Source: Sulfitobacter sp. OXR-159
GTDB taxonomy: Bacteria; Pseudomonadota; Alphaproteobacteria; Rhodobacterales; Rhodobacteraceae
Direction of reading: 5' to 3'
Length of the DNA: 64,000 nucleotides
Assembly: GCF_034377145.1 (NCBI RefSeq)
Contig: NZ_CP139707.1
Location: forward strand, 939,001-1,003,000
A program made the translations under genes and the position numbers. This document shows, piece by piece, positions 37,060-45,627 of this stretch (its first letter is position 1; each line of letters opens with the position of its first letter). The notes below the pieces were generated by a model that was not told where the DNA came from, searched no databases, and saw nothing but the letters and a program-made list of their open reading frames with translations.

Positions 37060-37179
37060 GATGCTCTCCGGCAGGGAATGTTCTCACATCGCCCATGTGG
37101 CGTTTCGTTTCAAGTCTTGGCTGCTTGACTGGGGGGGAGATCGGGCGACCATCAGGGCAGCACGTCGTCCGTTGTGTAC

Positions 37180-37236
37180 AGGCCGCTCGAGAGATGGGCG
37201 CAGTGCGCCGCGGGTGGCCAAACTCTCGCGCGGCCT
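37180..37236. other. Structured inverted repeat in the perM-proS spacer
   Basis: AGGCCGCTCGAGAG (37180-37193) pairs with CTCTCGCGCGGCCT (37223-37236) with a single mismatch in 14. The 29-base interval contains a second small hairpin (GGCGC-AGT-GCGCC). Placed between divergent genes, upstream of a TTGACA element, it could be a structured leader of the minus-strand operon or a protein site. Confidence 0.55.
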
Positions 37237-37259
37237 GTGCGATGTGATTGTCTCGCCCC

Positions 37260-37288
37260 TTGACATGCACTAGTCAGGGGGCAATTCG
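37260..37288 (+). promoter_or_regulatory. Possible proS promoter
   Basis: TTGACA at about 37260-37265 is an exact -35 match; the -10 region 17 bases later (AATTCG) is weak. ATGAGGAAACACC before 37306 supplies the ribosome site (GAGGA). Confidence 0.4.
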
Positions 37289-37305
37289 CTCAATGAGGAA
37301 ACACC

Positions 37306-38646
37306 ATGCGTCTGTCCCAATATTTTCTGCCCGTGCTGAAGGAAAACCCGGCCGAGGCGCAGATCGTCAGCCACCGGTTGATGCTGCGGGCGGGGATGAT
37401 CAAGCAATCCAGCGCGGGGATCTATTCTTGGCTGCCGCTGGGCTACAAGGTGCTGCGCAAGGTCGAGGAGATTGTGCACCAAGAGCAGCAGCGCGTGGGC
37501 CATATCCCGATGCTGATGCCGACGCTGCAATCGGCGGATCTGTGGAAGGAATCGGGCCGCTATGACGCCTACGGCCCCGAGATGCTGCGCATCCGCGACC
37601 GCCAGGACCGCGATATGCTTTACGGTCCCACGAATGAGGAGATGATCACCGACATCTTCCGCAGCCATGTTGGGTCTTACAAAGACCTGCCGCTGACGCT
37701 CTATCACATCCAGTGGAAGTTCCGCGACGAGATCCGCCCGCGTTTCGGCGTGATGCGAGGCCGCGAGTTCCTGATGAAGGATGGCTACAACTTCGACCTC
37801 ACCGAAGAGGACGCGCTGCACGCTTACAACCGCCATTTGGTCAGCTATCTGCGCACCTATGAGCGGATGGGCTTGCAAGCGATCCCGATGCGCGCCGACT
37901 CTGGCCCCATCGGCGGCGATGACACGCATGAATTCCTCGTGCTGGCCGAGACGGGCGAATCGGAAGTCTTCTATGACAGCGAGATCACCGATCTGACCTT
38001 TGGCGACCGCGAGATTGACCCCAGCGATCACGACGCTTGCCGCGCTGTGCTGGATGAGTTCACCTCGCGCTACGCCCGCACCGATGAGACCCACGACCCC
38101 GAGCTTTTCGCCAAGGTGCCCGAAGAACGCCAGCGCACCGCGCGCGGCATCGAAGTGGGGCAGATTTTCTACTTCGGCACGAAATATTCCGACGCGATGA
38201 ATGCCAAGGTCCAAGGCCCCGACGGCAAACAGGTGCCGGTGCATATGGGCAGCCACGGCATCGGCGTCAGCCGCCTGCTGGGCGCGATCATTGAGGCCAG
38301 CCATGACGACAAGGGTATCATCTGGCCTGAGGGCGTGACCCCGTTCCATGCGGGGATCGTTAACCTCAAGCAAGGCGACGAGGAAGCCGATGCGGCCTGC
38401 GATGCGCTCTATAAGAGCCTCAAGGCGCTGGGCCTCGATCCTCTTTATGACGACCGCAAAGGCGGTGCTGGCATGAAGTTTGCGACGATGGACCTGATCG
38501 GTCTGCCATGGCGCATCACCGTCGGCCCGCGCGGGCTGAAAAACGGCGTGGTCGAACTGACCAGCCGCCGCACGGGTGAAAGCGAAGAGCTGCCGCCCGA
38601 GCAGGCGGTCGAAAAGCTGGCGAAAATCTACGCCGGTATCGTCTGA
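37306..38646 (+). CDS. proS: Prolyl-tRNA synthetase (short alphaproteobacterial type)
   Basis: 446-aa class II synthetase. Motif 1 is [20 protein letters not shown], motif 2 is [28 protein letters not shown] and motif 3 is [14 protein letters not shown]. The C-terminal anticodon-binding domain (GRMGLKN-like region [21 protein letters not shown]) follows. The short length shows that the editing (INS) domain of E. coli ProS is absent, which is normal in this group. It is followed by DUF2937, lolC and lolD. Confidence 0.97.
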   Translation: MRLSQYFLPVLKENPAEAQIVSHRLMLRAGMIKQSSAGIYSWLPLGYKVLRKVEEIVHQEQQRVGHIPMLMPTLQSADLWKESGRYDAYGPEMLRIRDRQDRDMLYGPTNEEMITDIFRSHVGSYKDLPLTLYHIQWKFRDEIRPRFGVMRGREFLMKDGYNFDLTEEDALHAYNRHLVSYLRTYERMGLQAIPMRADSGPIGGDDTHEFLVLAETGESEVFYDSEITDLTFGDREIDPSDHDACRAVLDEFTSRYARTDETHDPELFAKVPEERQRTARGIEVGQIFYFGTKYSDAMNAKVQGPDGKQVPVHMGSHGIGVSRLLGAIIEASHDDKGIIWPEGVTPFHAGIVNLKQGDEEADAACDALYKSLKALGLDPLYDDRKGGAGMKFATMDLIGLPWRITVGPRGLKNGVVELTSRRTGESEELPPEQAVEKLAKIYAGIV

Positions 38647-38654
38647 GCGCTGCG

Positions 38655-39161
38655 ATGATCCTGCGGGCGCTGACATTGGCCGGTGGGATCATAGGGGCAG
38701 GGATTGCCGCACAAGGCCCGGGGTTCACCCGGGCCTATGTGTTTGAGCTAGAAGCCGCAGAGCGAACGCTCTCCGGTGTTGTAGCGCATTTTGATGCTGC
38801 CGCCCGCACCGCCGGGCTTGACCGAGTGGCCGCGATTGCGCGGCTGCGTGGGTCGGCCTTGTTGGAACGCCGACGTATCGATCTGACCCGCAACATCGAA
38901 AGGCACATGGCGCTTGAGGCGCAGGTGCCGCGACTGCAAACGGCGGGTCCGTTCCTGCGCAGTTATTACCTGTTGCGCGCACCTGACGCAGAAGCGTTGC
39001 GCGCAACCGTGCAGAAGTTTTCGCCCACCGCGCCGCGCAGCCGTGCCGAATTGATCTTCGCCACCATAGGCTTCATCGCCGGAGCCGCCTTCGCGCGGCT
39101 GTTCCTCTGGCTGCCCACATGGCCCGCGCGCTTCCGCCGCCGCCGGGCATTGCGTTCTTGA
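38655..39161 (+). CDS. DUF2937 family membrane protein
   Basis: 168 aa with one N-terminal hydrophobic segment (LRALTLAGGIIGAGIAAQGPG) and one near the C-terminus (ELIFATIGFIAGAAFARLFLWL), with a helical Arg/Ala-rich region between (RLRGSALLERRRIDLTRNIERH). This layout matches DUF2937. The gene starts 8 bases after proS, in the usual proS-DUF2937-lolC order. Function unknown; probably an inner-membrane protein with its middle part in the periplasm. Confidence 0.78.
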   Translation: MILRALTLAGGIIGAGIAAQGPGFTRAYVFELEAAERTLSGVVAHFDAAARTAGLDRVAAIARLRGSALLERRRIDLTRNIERHMALEAQVPRLQTAGPFLRSYYLLRAPDAEALRATVQKFSPTAPRSRAELIFATIGFIAGAAFARLFLWLPTWPARFRRRRALRS

Positions 39162-39215
39162 CCCTTCTGGGGCAAAGCCTCAGGTTGCGCGCACCTCAGA
39201 CCGGAGCCCTCCCGC

Positions 39216-40511
39216 ATGGCCAGCAAACCCACACGCACCGCCCCATTCGCGGCCTTTGAATGGATGATCGCTTGGCGCTACCTGCGCGCCCGCCGCGCCG
39301 AGGGCGGGGTGAGCGTGATGACATGGATCAGCCTGATCGGCATCACGCTCGCGGTCTTCGCACTGATTGCCACGCTGTCGGTTCGCTCAGGGTTTCGCGC
39401 CGAATTTGTCGACACGATCCTTGGCGCCAACGCGCATGTCACGGTTTACACGATGGGCGAGGTGCAAGAGACCGGCCAGATCGACCGCACCATCGCCAAC
39501 TATACCGAAATGGCCGCCGAGGTTGCGAAAGTGCCCGGCGTGACCCGCGTGGCCCCCTTGGTGCGCCAGCAGGTCATGGCGAACCGGCGGCAGTCCAACG
39601 CGGGCGTCGAGGTCTTTGGCATCGCATCGGATGATCTGATGACCATCCCCGGCATCCAGCCCTCAGAGCGTTCCTTCGGTGACATTGGTCGGTTTGAGGA
39701 AGGCATCGCCATCGGCAGCGGCGTGGCGCAGAGCTTGGGCGTGCAGGTCGGTGACACGATCAAGCTGATCTCGCCCAATGGGGTGAAAACCGCCTTTGGC
39801 ACCAGCCCGCGGGTGAACGGTTATGAAGTGGTCTATATCTTCTCTGCCGGGCGCTATGATATTGATAAAATACGTGTCTATCTGCCGATCACCGAGGCGC
39901 AGAGCTTTTTCAACCGCGAGGGCGTCGCGGATGAGTTGGAGGTTATGGTCGAAGACCCCGAAAGCGTTGACGCCATGGCGCGGGCCTTGATGCAGGCGGC
40001 GGGCGACCGGGCGCAGGTCTGGACGTGGCGCGATGCGTCCGGCTCGTTCCTGTCGGCGCTGGATATCGAGGACCGGGTGATGTTCGTGATCCTCTCGGTG
40101 CTGGTGTTGATCGCCGCGATGAACATCGTCTCGGGGCTGATCATGCTGGTCAAGAACAAGGGCCGCGACATTGGCATTCTGCGCACCATGGGGCTGTCTG
40201 AGGGCTCGGTGCTGCGGGTGTTCTTTATCTGCGGCGCGTTCACGGGAATCATCGGCACCGCCGCAGGCGTGGTGCTGGGCGTGCTCTTTGCGATCTACGT
40301 CGACCAGATTTTCGCCTTCGTGAACTACCTCAGCGGCGGCAATGCTTGGGATGCCTCGATCCGCGGCATCTACTTCCTGCCCGCGAAACTGCAACTGGGC
40401 GATGTGCTCTCTGCCGTGGGGCTGTCGCTCGGGCTGAGCTTTGTCGTGACGATTTTCCCCGCCCGCCGCGCGGCGCGGATGAACCCTGTGGAGGCCCTGC
40501 GCTATGAATGA
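39216..40511 (+). CDS. lolC: Lipoprotein-releasing ABC transporter permease
   Basis: 431-aa FtsX-family permease of the LolCE type. One N-terminal helix after [21 protein letters not shown], a large periplasmic domain (about residues 60-270), and three C-terminal helices with [30 protein letters not shown] and the end motif [17 protein letters not shown]. It extracts outer-membrane lipoproteins and hands them to LolA. A single permease gene here suggests a LolF-like homodimer rather than separate LolC and LolE. It overlaps lolD by 8 bases. Confidence 0.94.
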   Translation: MASKPTRTAPFAAFEWMIAWRYLRARRAEGGVSVMTWISLIGITLAVFALIATLSVRSGFRAEFVDTILGANAHVTVYTMGEVQETGQIDRTIANYTEMAAEVAKVPGVTRVAPLVRQQVMANRRQSNAGVEVFGIASDDLMTIPGIQPSERSFGDIGRFEEGIAIGSGVAQSLGVQVGDTIKLISPNGVKTAFGTSPRVNGYEVVYIFSAGRYDIDKIRVYLPITEAQSFFNREGVADELEVMVEDPESVDAMARALMQAAGDRAQVWTWRDASGSFLSALDIEDRVMFVILSVLVLIAAMNIVSGLIMLVKNKGRDIGILRTMGLSEGSVLRVFFICGAFTGIIGTAAGVVLGVLFAIYVDQIFAFVNYLSGGNAWDASIRGIYFLPAKLQLGDVLSAVGLSLGLSFVVTIFPARRAARMNPVEALRYE

Positions 40512-41187
40512 TCCCGTCCTGCGCCTGACCGGCATCTCCAAAGCCTACAACCCCGGCGCGCCGAATGAGGTGCAGGTGCTACGCGGCATAGACCTGACGG
40601 TCGCGCCCGGTGAAGTCGTGGCACTGGTTGCCCCTTCGGGCGCGGGCAAGTCGACCCTGCTGCACATCGCGGGGCTGCTGGATACGGCTGACAGCGGCAC
40701 GGTTGAGATCGCGGGCGATGACCTGACGGGGCAGAGCGACCGCAAGCGCACCGGGGTGCGCCGGGCGGATGTGGGCTTTATCTATCAGTTCCACCACCTG
40801 CTGCCCGAATTCACGGCGCTGGAAAACATTGTGCTGCCGCAGCTTGCCAATGGCGTGGCGCGCAAGGTGGCCGAGGCGCGGGCGCGTGAACTTTTGGCGC
40901 AGGTCGGCATCGCCGAGCGGGCCGACCACCGCCCCGCCGCCATGTCGGGCGGTGAGCAGCAGCGGGTGGCCTTTTGCCGGGCGCTGGCCAATGCGCCGCG
41001 TCTGCTGCTGGCGGACGAGCCCACGGGCAACCTCGACCCCTCGACCTCGGATCAGGTGTTTGCGGCGCTGATGGCGCTGGTGCGCGGCACAGGGCTTTCG
41101 GCGGTGATTGCCACGCATAACCTCGAACTGGCCGCCCGCATGGACCGGCAGATCCGGCTTGAGGCGGGGCAGCTGGTGCCGGTCTGA
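40504..41187 (+). CDS. lolD: Lipoprotein-releasing ABC transporter ATPase
   Basis: 227-aa ABC ATPase. Walker A is [10 protein letters not shown]-loop [17 protein letters not shown], signature [11 protein letters not shown] and Walker [14 protein letters not shown], followed by the H-loop [15 protein letters not shown] is the LolD form. It powers the upstream permease; the 8-base overlap indicates coupled translation. Confidence 0.96.
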   Translation: MNDPVLRLTGISKAYNPGAPNEVQVLRGIDLTVAPGEVVALVAPSGAGKSTLLHIAGLLDTADSGTVEIAGDDLTGQSDRKRTGVRRADVGFIYQFHHLLPEFTALENIVLPQLANGVARKVAEARARELLAQVGIAERADHRPAAMSGGEQQRVAFCRALANAPRLLLADEPTGNLDPSTSDQVFAALMALVRGTGLSAVIATHNLELAARMDRQIRLEAGQLVPV

Positions 41188-41199
41188 GCCGAGACGGGG

Positions 41200-41877
41200 T
41201 TACCGGCAGATATTTTCAAGCTCGACCCCGTCCCAAGGCAGGCCCACGTCATAGGGGCGGCTCTGGGGCAGGGGGGCGACGGGCATGGCTTCGGACAGCA
41301 TCGCGTGCAACCGTTTGGTGCGCGGCGCCTGCGGGTCGAGCGCGCGACAGCAGACGAATTCCTCAACGATTGAGCCCTGCTGCTCATAGCCGAAATCAAG
41401 AAAGCGCGGCTGGGTGTCGACCTCGAAGAGGTAGGGGTCTGCGCTGGTGAACTGCTCTGAGGCTGCGCGCAGCGGCGAATAGCCGGTGAGGCGGCGGTTC
41501 TGCCATTGCCAGACATGGGTGATCTCATGCGCCAGCAGCATCGCGGCGATCAGCCCGATGCGGTCGGGGTGATCGGGCAGGTAGTCTTCGAGGTACCAGT
41601 CCTTGTCGAAAAGCACGTTATTGAACAGGGCCACGGCGGCGGGTTTGGAGGTCACGGTGTCACCTTCCTGCGGCGGCAGGATGCGCTCACGGCAGGTGGT
41701 GCGTGGGCGCGGCTTGCGGGTGAAGGTAACGGCGCGGGTCGGGGCACCGTCGTGCAAGCGCACGCGGTCGTAGTTGACGGAAGCTCCGTGGATGGTGGCG
41801 AGATAGGCGCGCTCGTTCTCCGTCAGCGGTCGGCCGCAGGCGGTGAGGAGGAGGAGAAAGAGGAGGGCGCGGATCAT
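41200..41877 (-). CDS. Lipoprotein with HExxH metalloprotease-like motif
   Basis: 225 aa. The type II signal peptide is short (IRALLFLLLLTACG, lipobox LTAC). The mature protein carries HEITHVWQWQN, an HExxH zinc motif in a helix, and a later Glu-rich segment (QGSIVEEFVCC) that could give the third ligand, as in gluzincins. Similar roseobacter proteins are uncharacterised. The upstream reading frame is longer, but the lipobox fixes the start at 41877. It converges on lolD. Confidence 0.75.
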   Translation of the reverse strand: MIRALLFLLLLTACGRPLTENERAYLATIHGASVNYDRVRLHDGAPTRAVTFTRKPRPRTTCRERILPPQEGDTVTSKPAAVALFNNVLFDKDWYLEDYLPDHPDRIGLIAAMLLAHEITHVWQWQNRRLTGYSPLRAASEQFTSADPYLFEVDTQPRFLDFGYEQQGSIVEEFVCCRALDPQAPRTKRLHAMLSEAMPVAPLPQSRPYDVGLPWDGVELENICR

Positions 41878-41929
41878 GGGGGGAGTTAGGACCGGTGGGG
41901 GCGGCGGATCAAGGGGAAAGATTGGGCTG

Positions 41930-42150
41930 GGTGCGAAACGGTAGGGCCGCGCCCGACCTCGGGCCGGAGGGCTACTTAGAAAAGGACCAGTGGACCTTTT
42001 CAGCCCGGAGGGCGGCGCAAGCCGCGGGGTGCCCGCATGTGCGCCCTCCCCGTGGGGGAAGGTGAACACCGTCTCGCAAACTCTCCGGGGGAGAGTTCGA
42101 GGTCTGAACGGGCGGAGCCCCGGACAGGCGCGGCCTGGGACGGACGGGGG
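41930..42150. repeat. Palindrome-rich spacer beside the HNH gene
   Basis: This stretch holds several short inverted repeats: GAAAAGGACCA-G-TGGACCTTTTC at about 41979-42001 (one mismatch), CCCTCCCCGTGGGGGAAGG near 42045, and CTCTCCGGGGGAGAG near 42080. No gene is supported. The texture is that of a dispersed intergenic repeat family rather than a unique promoter, but copy number elsewhere cannot be seen from this window. Confidence 0.5.
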
Positions 42151-42909
42151 CTAGTGCTTTCTAGGCATATACCAAGGCCGTGGAGACCGCATGGCGTAGT
42201 TTGGGCGAAAGACACGGCCATCTGGACCTATAGCCAGCGCCGTATGACAATTTTGCATTTTAACGTTCTTAAAGGTTCCGCCGCCCATGCGGTTTTGAGC
42301 TTCAGATAGCGAGATTAGGTTTCCCCCTAGCGTAAGCTCGCCGTCAATTTCAACCTCCTCCCCTCGAAAGTCGATGGTCAAAAATACGTTTCCTTTTGCA
42401 CGGCGGAACTTAACCCAATTTGTCTTAAATTCGATGTCCCAGAATTGCCCGATACTAGCAGCCATGTTGTTTTGTTTTATCTCAACCTCTGGCCAAAATT
42501 CTTCGTCAGGAATAAAGACGTTTAGTCTGAACTCTCCGTCTATCTGGCGATATGAAATAATCGAATTTCCGCCATAGTCGATTGCAGACACGCAGTCCTC
42601 TACGATCATAGAACCGAGCCTAAGCAGCTTTTGTTCTTTGTTACCGCCTAGATAGCCGCTTATTCTTCCATTGCGGAGGTTGATTGGGTTGGCTTTGACC
42701 GAGTAGGATTTGGACTTTGGGAGTTTTCCATACTCTGAGTGATGGCTCGGGCAGAGGGCAACCATATGCTCGGGATCAAAGTGTTTTTCTTCTCGCCACT
42801 CAATAATGTGATGATATTCGATTATTGGACAGCCGCAAACGGCACATCCAAAGCCGGACTCTTGACGAAGAATCCGAGCTATCGACGCGGGGGGCGTTCT
42901 ACCCCTCAA
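42151..42909 (-). CDS. HNH endonuclease-like protein, probably acquired
   Basis: 252 aa. Residues 20-65 form an HNH/McrA-type zinc nuclease: CAVCGCPIIEYHHIIEWREE, then HMVALCPSHHSEYG, with two CxxC/CxxH metal pairs and the catalytic HH. The rest has no family I recognise and ends in a beta-helix-like stretch (LGGNLISLSEAQNRMGGGTF, then KNVKMQNCHTALAIG). The TTG start overlaps the parE stop (TTGA). The region is clearly more AT-rich than its neighbours (27 of 60 G+C in the line I counted near 42361) and its codon use differs, so transfer is likely. Defence or mobile function is possible but unproven. Confidence 0.75.
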   Translation of the reverse strand: MRGRTPPASIARILRQESGFGCAVCGCPIIEYHHIIEWREEKHFDPEHMVALCPSHHSEYGKLPKSKSYSVKANPINLRNGRISGYLGGNKEQKLLRLGSMIVEDCVSAIDYGGNSIISYRQIDGEFRLNVFIPDEEFWPEVEIKQNNMAASIGQFWDIEFKTNWVKFRRAKGNVFLTIDFRGEEVEIDGELTLGGNLISLSEAQNRMGGGTFKNVKMQNCHTALAIGPDGRVFRPNYAMRSPRPWYMPRKH

Positions 42910-44861
42910 ACATCCAACTCCTCCACAAACTGCGCGTTCTGCTGAATATACGCGAACCGCATCTCCGGCTTTTTCCCCATCAGCCGCTCCACCAGATCCC
43001 CGGTCTCGCCCGGCACGTCCTCATCCACGGTCACGCGGATCAGCTTGCGGGTTGCAGGGTCCATCGTGGTCTCTTTCAGGTCCTTGGCGTCCATCTCGCC
43101 CAGACCCTTGAAGCGGCTCACATCGATCTTGCCTTTGCCGCCGAGACCCTTCTCCAACCACATGTTTTTCTCTGCCTCATCAAGGCAATAGACCCGTTTC
43201 GCCCCCTGCGTCAGGCGGAACAGCGGCGGGCAGGCGAGGTACAGATGCCCCGCGTCGATCAGCGGCCGCATTTGGGTGAAGAAAAACGTCATCAACAGCG
43301 ACGCGATATGCGCGCCGTCGACGTCGGCGTCGGTCATGATAATGATCTTGTCATAGCGCAGATCGTCGAGGTTGAATTTCGTGCCCATGCCGACGCCAAG
43401 CGCTTCGCAGAGGTCGTTAATCTCAGCGTTGGTGGTGATCTTGCTGGAGGCTGCCCCGAGCACGTTCAGGATTTTACCCTTGAGCGGCAGCAGCGCCTGC
43501 GTATTGCGGTTGCGCGCGCCCTTGCCAGAGCCGCCCGCCGAGTCGCCCTCGACGATGAACAACTCGGTGCCTTCGCGGGTCTTGCTGGTGCAGTCGGTCA
43601 GCTTGCCGGGCAGGCGCAGCTTTTTGGTGGCGGATTTACGGGCGGTTTCCTTTTCCTGCTTGCGGCGCATCCGTTCCTCGGCGCGCAGGACGAGGAAATC
43701 GAGGATCGCACCGGCGGATTTGGTGTCTGCTGCCAGCCAGTTGTCAAAGTGGTCGCGCACGGCGTTCTCGACCAAACGTGCGGCCTCGGTCGTGGCGAGG
43801 CGGTCTTTGGTCTGGCCGACGAATTCTGGCTCGCGGATAAAGCAGGATACCAGCGCGCAGCCCCCGGTGATCAGGTCGTCGCGGGTGATGTCCTTGGCCT
43901 TGCGGTTGTTCGCAAGCTCGCCGTAAGCCCGGATGCCCTTCAGGATCGCGGCCCAGAAGCCGCCCTCATGTGTGCCGCCTTCGGGCGTCGGGACGGTGTT
44001 ACAGTAGGACTGGATGAAGCCGTCACGCGCGGGCGTCCAGTTGATCGCCCATTCCACCTTGCCCGGCACGCCAAAGCGTTCTTGGAACTCGACGGTTCCG
44101 GCAAAGGGGTTTTCGGCATAGGTGGTTGATTTGCCAAGTGTTTCGCGCAGGTAATCAGCCAGACCGCCGGGGAAGTGAAAAGTCGCCTCCATCGGCGTGT
44201 TGCCGTCTTCAATCTCAGATTTCCAGCGGATTTCGACGCCGGAGAACAGATAGGCTTTGGAGCGGACCATCTTGAGCAGGCGGGCGGGTTTGAAACGGTG
44301 GGCGCCGAAAATCTGCTCATCCGCGTGGAAAGTCACCGTGGTGCCGCGCCGGTTGGGCGCCGCGCCGATCTTCTCCACCGGGCCTTGCGGGATCCCGCGG
44401 GAGAAACGTTGTTCGAACAGTTCGCGGTTGCGCGCGACCTGCACCACCATCGAATCCGACAGCGCGTTAACCACGGATGCACCAACCCCGTGCAGACCGC
44501 CCGAGGTCTGATAGGCTTTGCCCGAGAACTTGCCGCCCGCGTGCAGCGTGCAGAGGATTACTTCAAGCGCGGATTTGTCGGGAAACTTCGGGTGCGGGTC
44601 GATCGGGATGCCGCGGCCGTTGTCGCGAATGGTGACCGAATAATCGGCGTTCAGCTCCACCTCGATCCGGTTGGCATGGCCCGCCACCGCTTCGTCCATT
44701 GAGTTGTCGAGCACCTCGGCCACGAGGTGGTGCAGGGCGCGTTCATCTGTGCCGCCGATATACATGCCGGGGCGCTTGCGGACAGGCTCCAGCCCCTCCA
44801 GCACTTCGATGGAGGAGGCATCGTATTCGGTGGGTTCCTGGCCGGAAAGAAGATCGGTCAT
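42906..44861 (-). CDS. parE: DNA topoisomerase IV subunit B
   Basis: 651-aa type IIA ATPase subunit. GHKL motifs: EVLDNSMDEAVAGHANRIEV, DNGRGIPIDPHPKFP, and GGLHGVGASVVNALS. The toprim domain has FIVEGDSAGGSGKGARNRNTQALLPLKGKILNV and MTDADVDGAHIASLLMTFF, with metal-binding DxD. The first residues (SSIEVLEGLEPVRKRPGMYIGGTD) and length distinguish ParE from GyrB. It decatenates sister chromosomes with ParC, which is not in the window. Its 3' end overlaps the HNH gene. Confidence 0.95.
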   Translation of the reverse strand: MTDLLSGQEPTEYDASSIEVLEGLEPVRKRPGMYIGGTDERALHHLVAEVLDNSMDEAVAGHANRIEVELNADYSVTIRDNGRGIPIDPHPKFPDKSALEVILCTLHAGGKFSGKAYQTSGGLHGVGASVVNALSDSMVVQVARNRELFEQRFSRGIPQGPVEKIGAAPNRRGTTVTFHADEQIFGAHRFKPARLLKMVRSKAYLFSGVEIRWKSEIEDGNTPMEATFHFPGGLADYLRETLGKSTTYAENPFAGTVEFQERFGVPGKVEWAINWTPARDGFIQSYCNTVPTPEGGTHEGGFWAAILKGIRAYGELANNRKAKDITRDDLITGGCALVSCFIREPEFVGQTKDRLATTEAARLVENAVRDHFDNWLAADTKSAGAILDFLVLRAEERMRRKQEKETARKSATKKLRLPGKLTDCTSKTREGTELFIVEGDSAGGSGKGARNRNTQALLPLKGKILNVLGAASSKITTNAEINDLCEALGVGMGTKFNLDDLRYDKIIIMTDADVDGAHIASLLMTFFFTQMRPLIDAGHLYLACPPLFRLTQGAKRVYCLDEAEKNMWLEKGLGGKGKIDVSRFKGLGEMDAKDLKETTMDPATRKLIRVTVDEDVPGETGDLVERLMGKKPEMRFAYIQQNAQFVEELDV

Positions 44862-44957
44862 GCGGGCCTGCTCTTTGTTTGTGGGTGGGGGCCATTTTGA
44901 CAGCCCCGCGCGCCGGGGGCAATCGCGGGTTTGTCTAATGGGCCGGATTTGGAGTGG

Positions 44958-45335
44958 TCAGGTGGCCTTGGCGCGTAGCCAATCGGCGAGGGTGTCTTCG
45001 TCGATGCGCCGTTGAGCGACTTCGCGGATCAGGTCGCCGGCTTCGACGGTGTCGTGGTCAAGTTGCACCCCATTGAGATCAAGACAGATATCGAGAACGA
45101 GATGCGCGGTTTGCTTGTTCGTGTCGTTAAAGACATGCCCAGTGGCAACCGCCACGCAATAAGCCGCAGCGAGGTCAAAGACATCTTCGATCATGCCGTA
45201 GACCAGTCGGTTGTCGACCCGTGCCAGCGCTCCTTCGAGCGATTTGTCTAAGGCCATGCCGGCCAACTCACCGGGGTTTAACGCGGAATCGTGGATCCTG
45301 ACGACGAGGTCAGGTGAAAGCAGCACATAGGTCAT
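44958..45335 (-). CDS. doc: Death-on-curing (Doc) family toxin with altered motif
   Basis: 125-aa Fic/Doc-fold protein. Family Doc kinases inactivate EF-Tu by phosphorylation. The motif reads HVFNDTNKQTA at residues 67-77 where Doc usually has HxFx(D)xNKRT: His, Phe and Asn-Lys are kept, but the Arg is Gln75. EDVFDLAAAYCVAVATG before it and helices after it are normal. Activity could be reduced or changed. Its start overlaps the antitoxin stop by four bases (ATGA), the standard Phd-Doc arrangement. Confidence 0.85.
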   Translation of the reverse strand: MTYVLLSPDLVVRIHDSALNPGELAGMALDKSLEGALARVDNRLVYGMIEDVFDLAAAYCVAVATGHVFNDTNKQTAHLVLDICLDLNGVQLDHDTVEAGDLIREVAQRRIDEDTLADWLRAKAT

Positions 45336-45580
45336 TTATCTTTGAGATAGTCCAGAACCGGCTGGTTGATGTGCTTTCTGCGGGCAATGCTCTCCATCAC
45401 CTCATCCAGCGTGGCCACGCGCGGCTCCTCCTGCAGGGTCGCCTCGGCGGGTACGAAATACCCCACACAGCGTGAGTTCTTCATCACCGCCACGGGTTTG
45501 CCGCCAGAGCGTTCCAATACCTTATGCGGTTCGCGCATTTCGGTCATGGTGGCGATGTGGTTGGTATGGATGCGAGTCAT
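45332..45580 (-). CDS. phd: Phd/YefM-type antitoxin
   Basis: 82-aa antitoxin. The N-terminal DNA-binding region (MTRIHTNHIATMTEMREPHK, then VLERSGGKPVAVMKNSRCVGYFV) has the Phd/YefM fold; the C-terminal helix (ATLDEVMESIARRKHINQPVLDYLKDK) should embrace the Doc toxin. AGGAG 8 bases before the ATG at 45580 fixes the start; an upstream extension is unlikely. Autorepression is expected at the direct repeats just upstream. Confidence 0.85.
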   Translation of the reverse strand: MTRIHTNHIATMTEMREPHKVLERSGGKPVAVMKNSRCVGYFVPAEATLQEEPRVATLDEVMESIARRKHINQPVLDYLKDK

Positions 45581-45593
45581 GGCGTGGCTCCTG

Positions 45594-45614
45594 AATACAC
45601 ATCTCAATATACAT
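45594..45614. promoter_or_regulatory. Direct repeats upstream of phd-doc
   Basis: On the minus strand ATGTATATT and ATGTGTATT lie 12 bases apart start to start, immediately before the ribosome site of phd. They are AT-rich against a GC-rich background and are likely to be promoter and/or Phd operator. Confidence 0.45.
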
Positions 45615-45627
45615 TTGGTTGCGCATT

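Noticed and set aside
42060..42110. tRNA-like TTCGA motif
   Set aside because: GAGTTCGAGG resembles a T-loop, but no acceptor or anticodon stems can be drawn around it. I found no tRNA elsewhere in the window.
42374..44702. Plus-strand frames across the HNH gene and parE
   Set aside because: They are shadows of the minus-strand genes, which have intact motifs.
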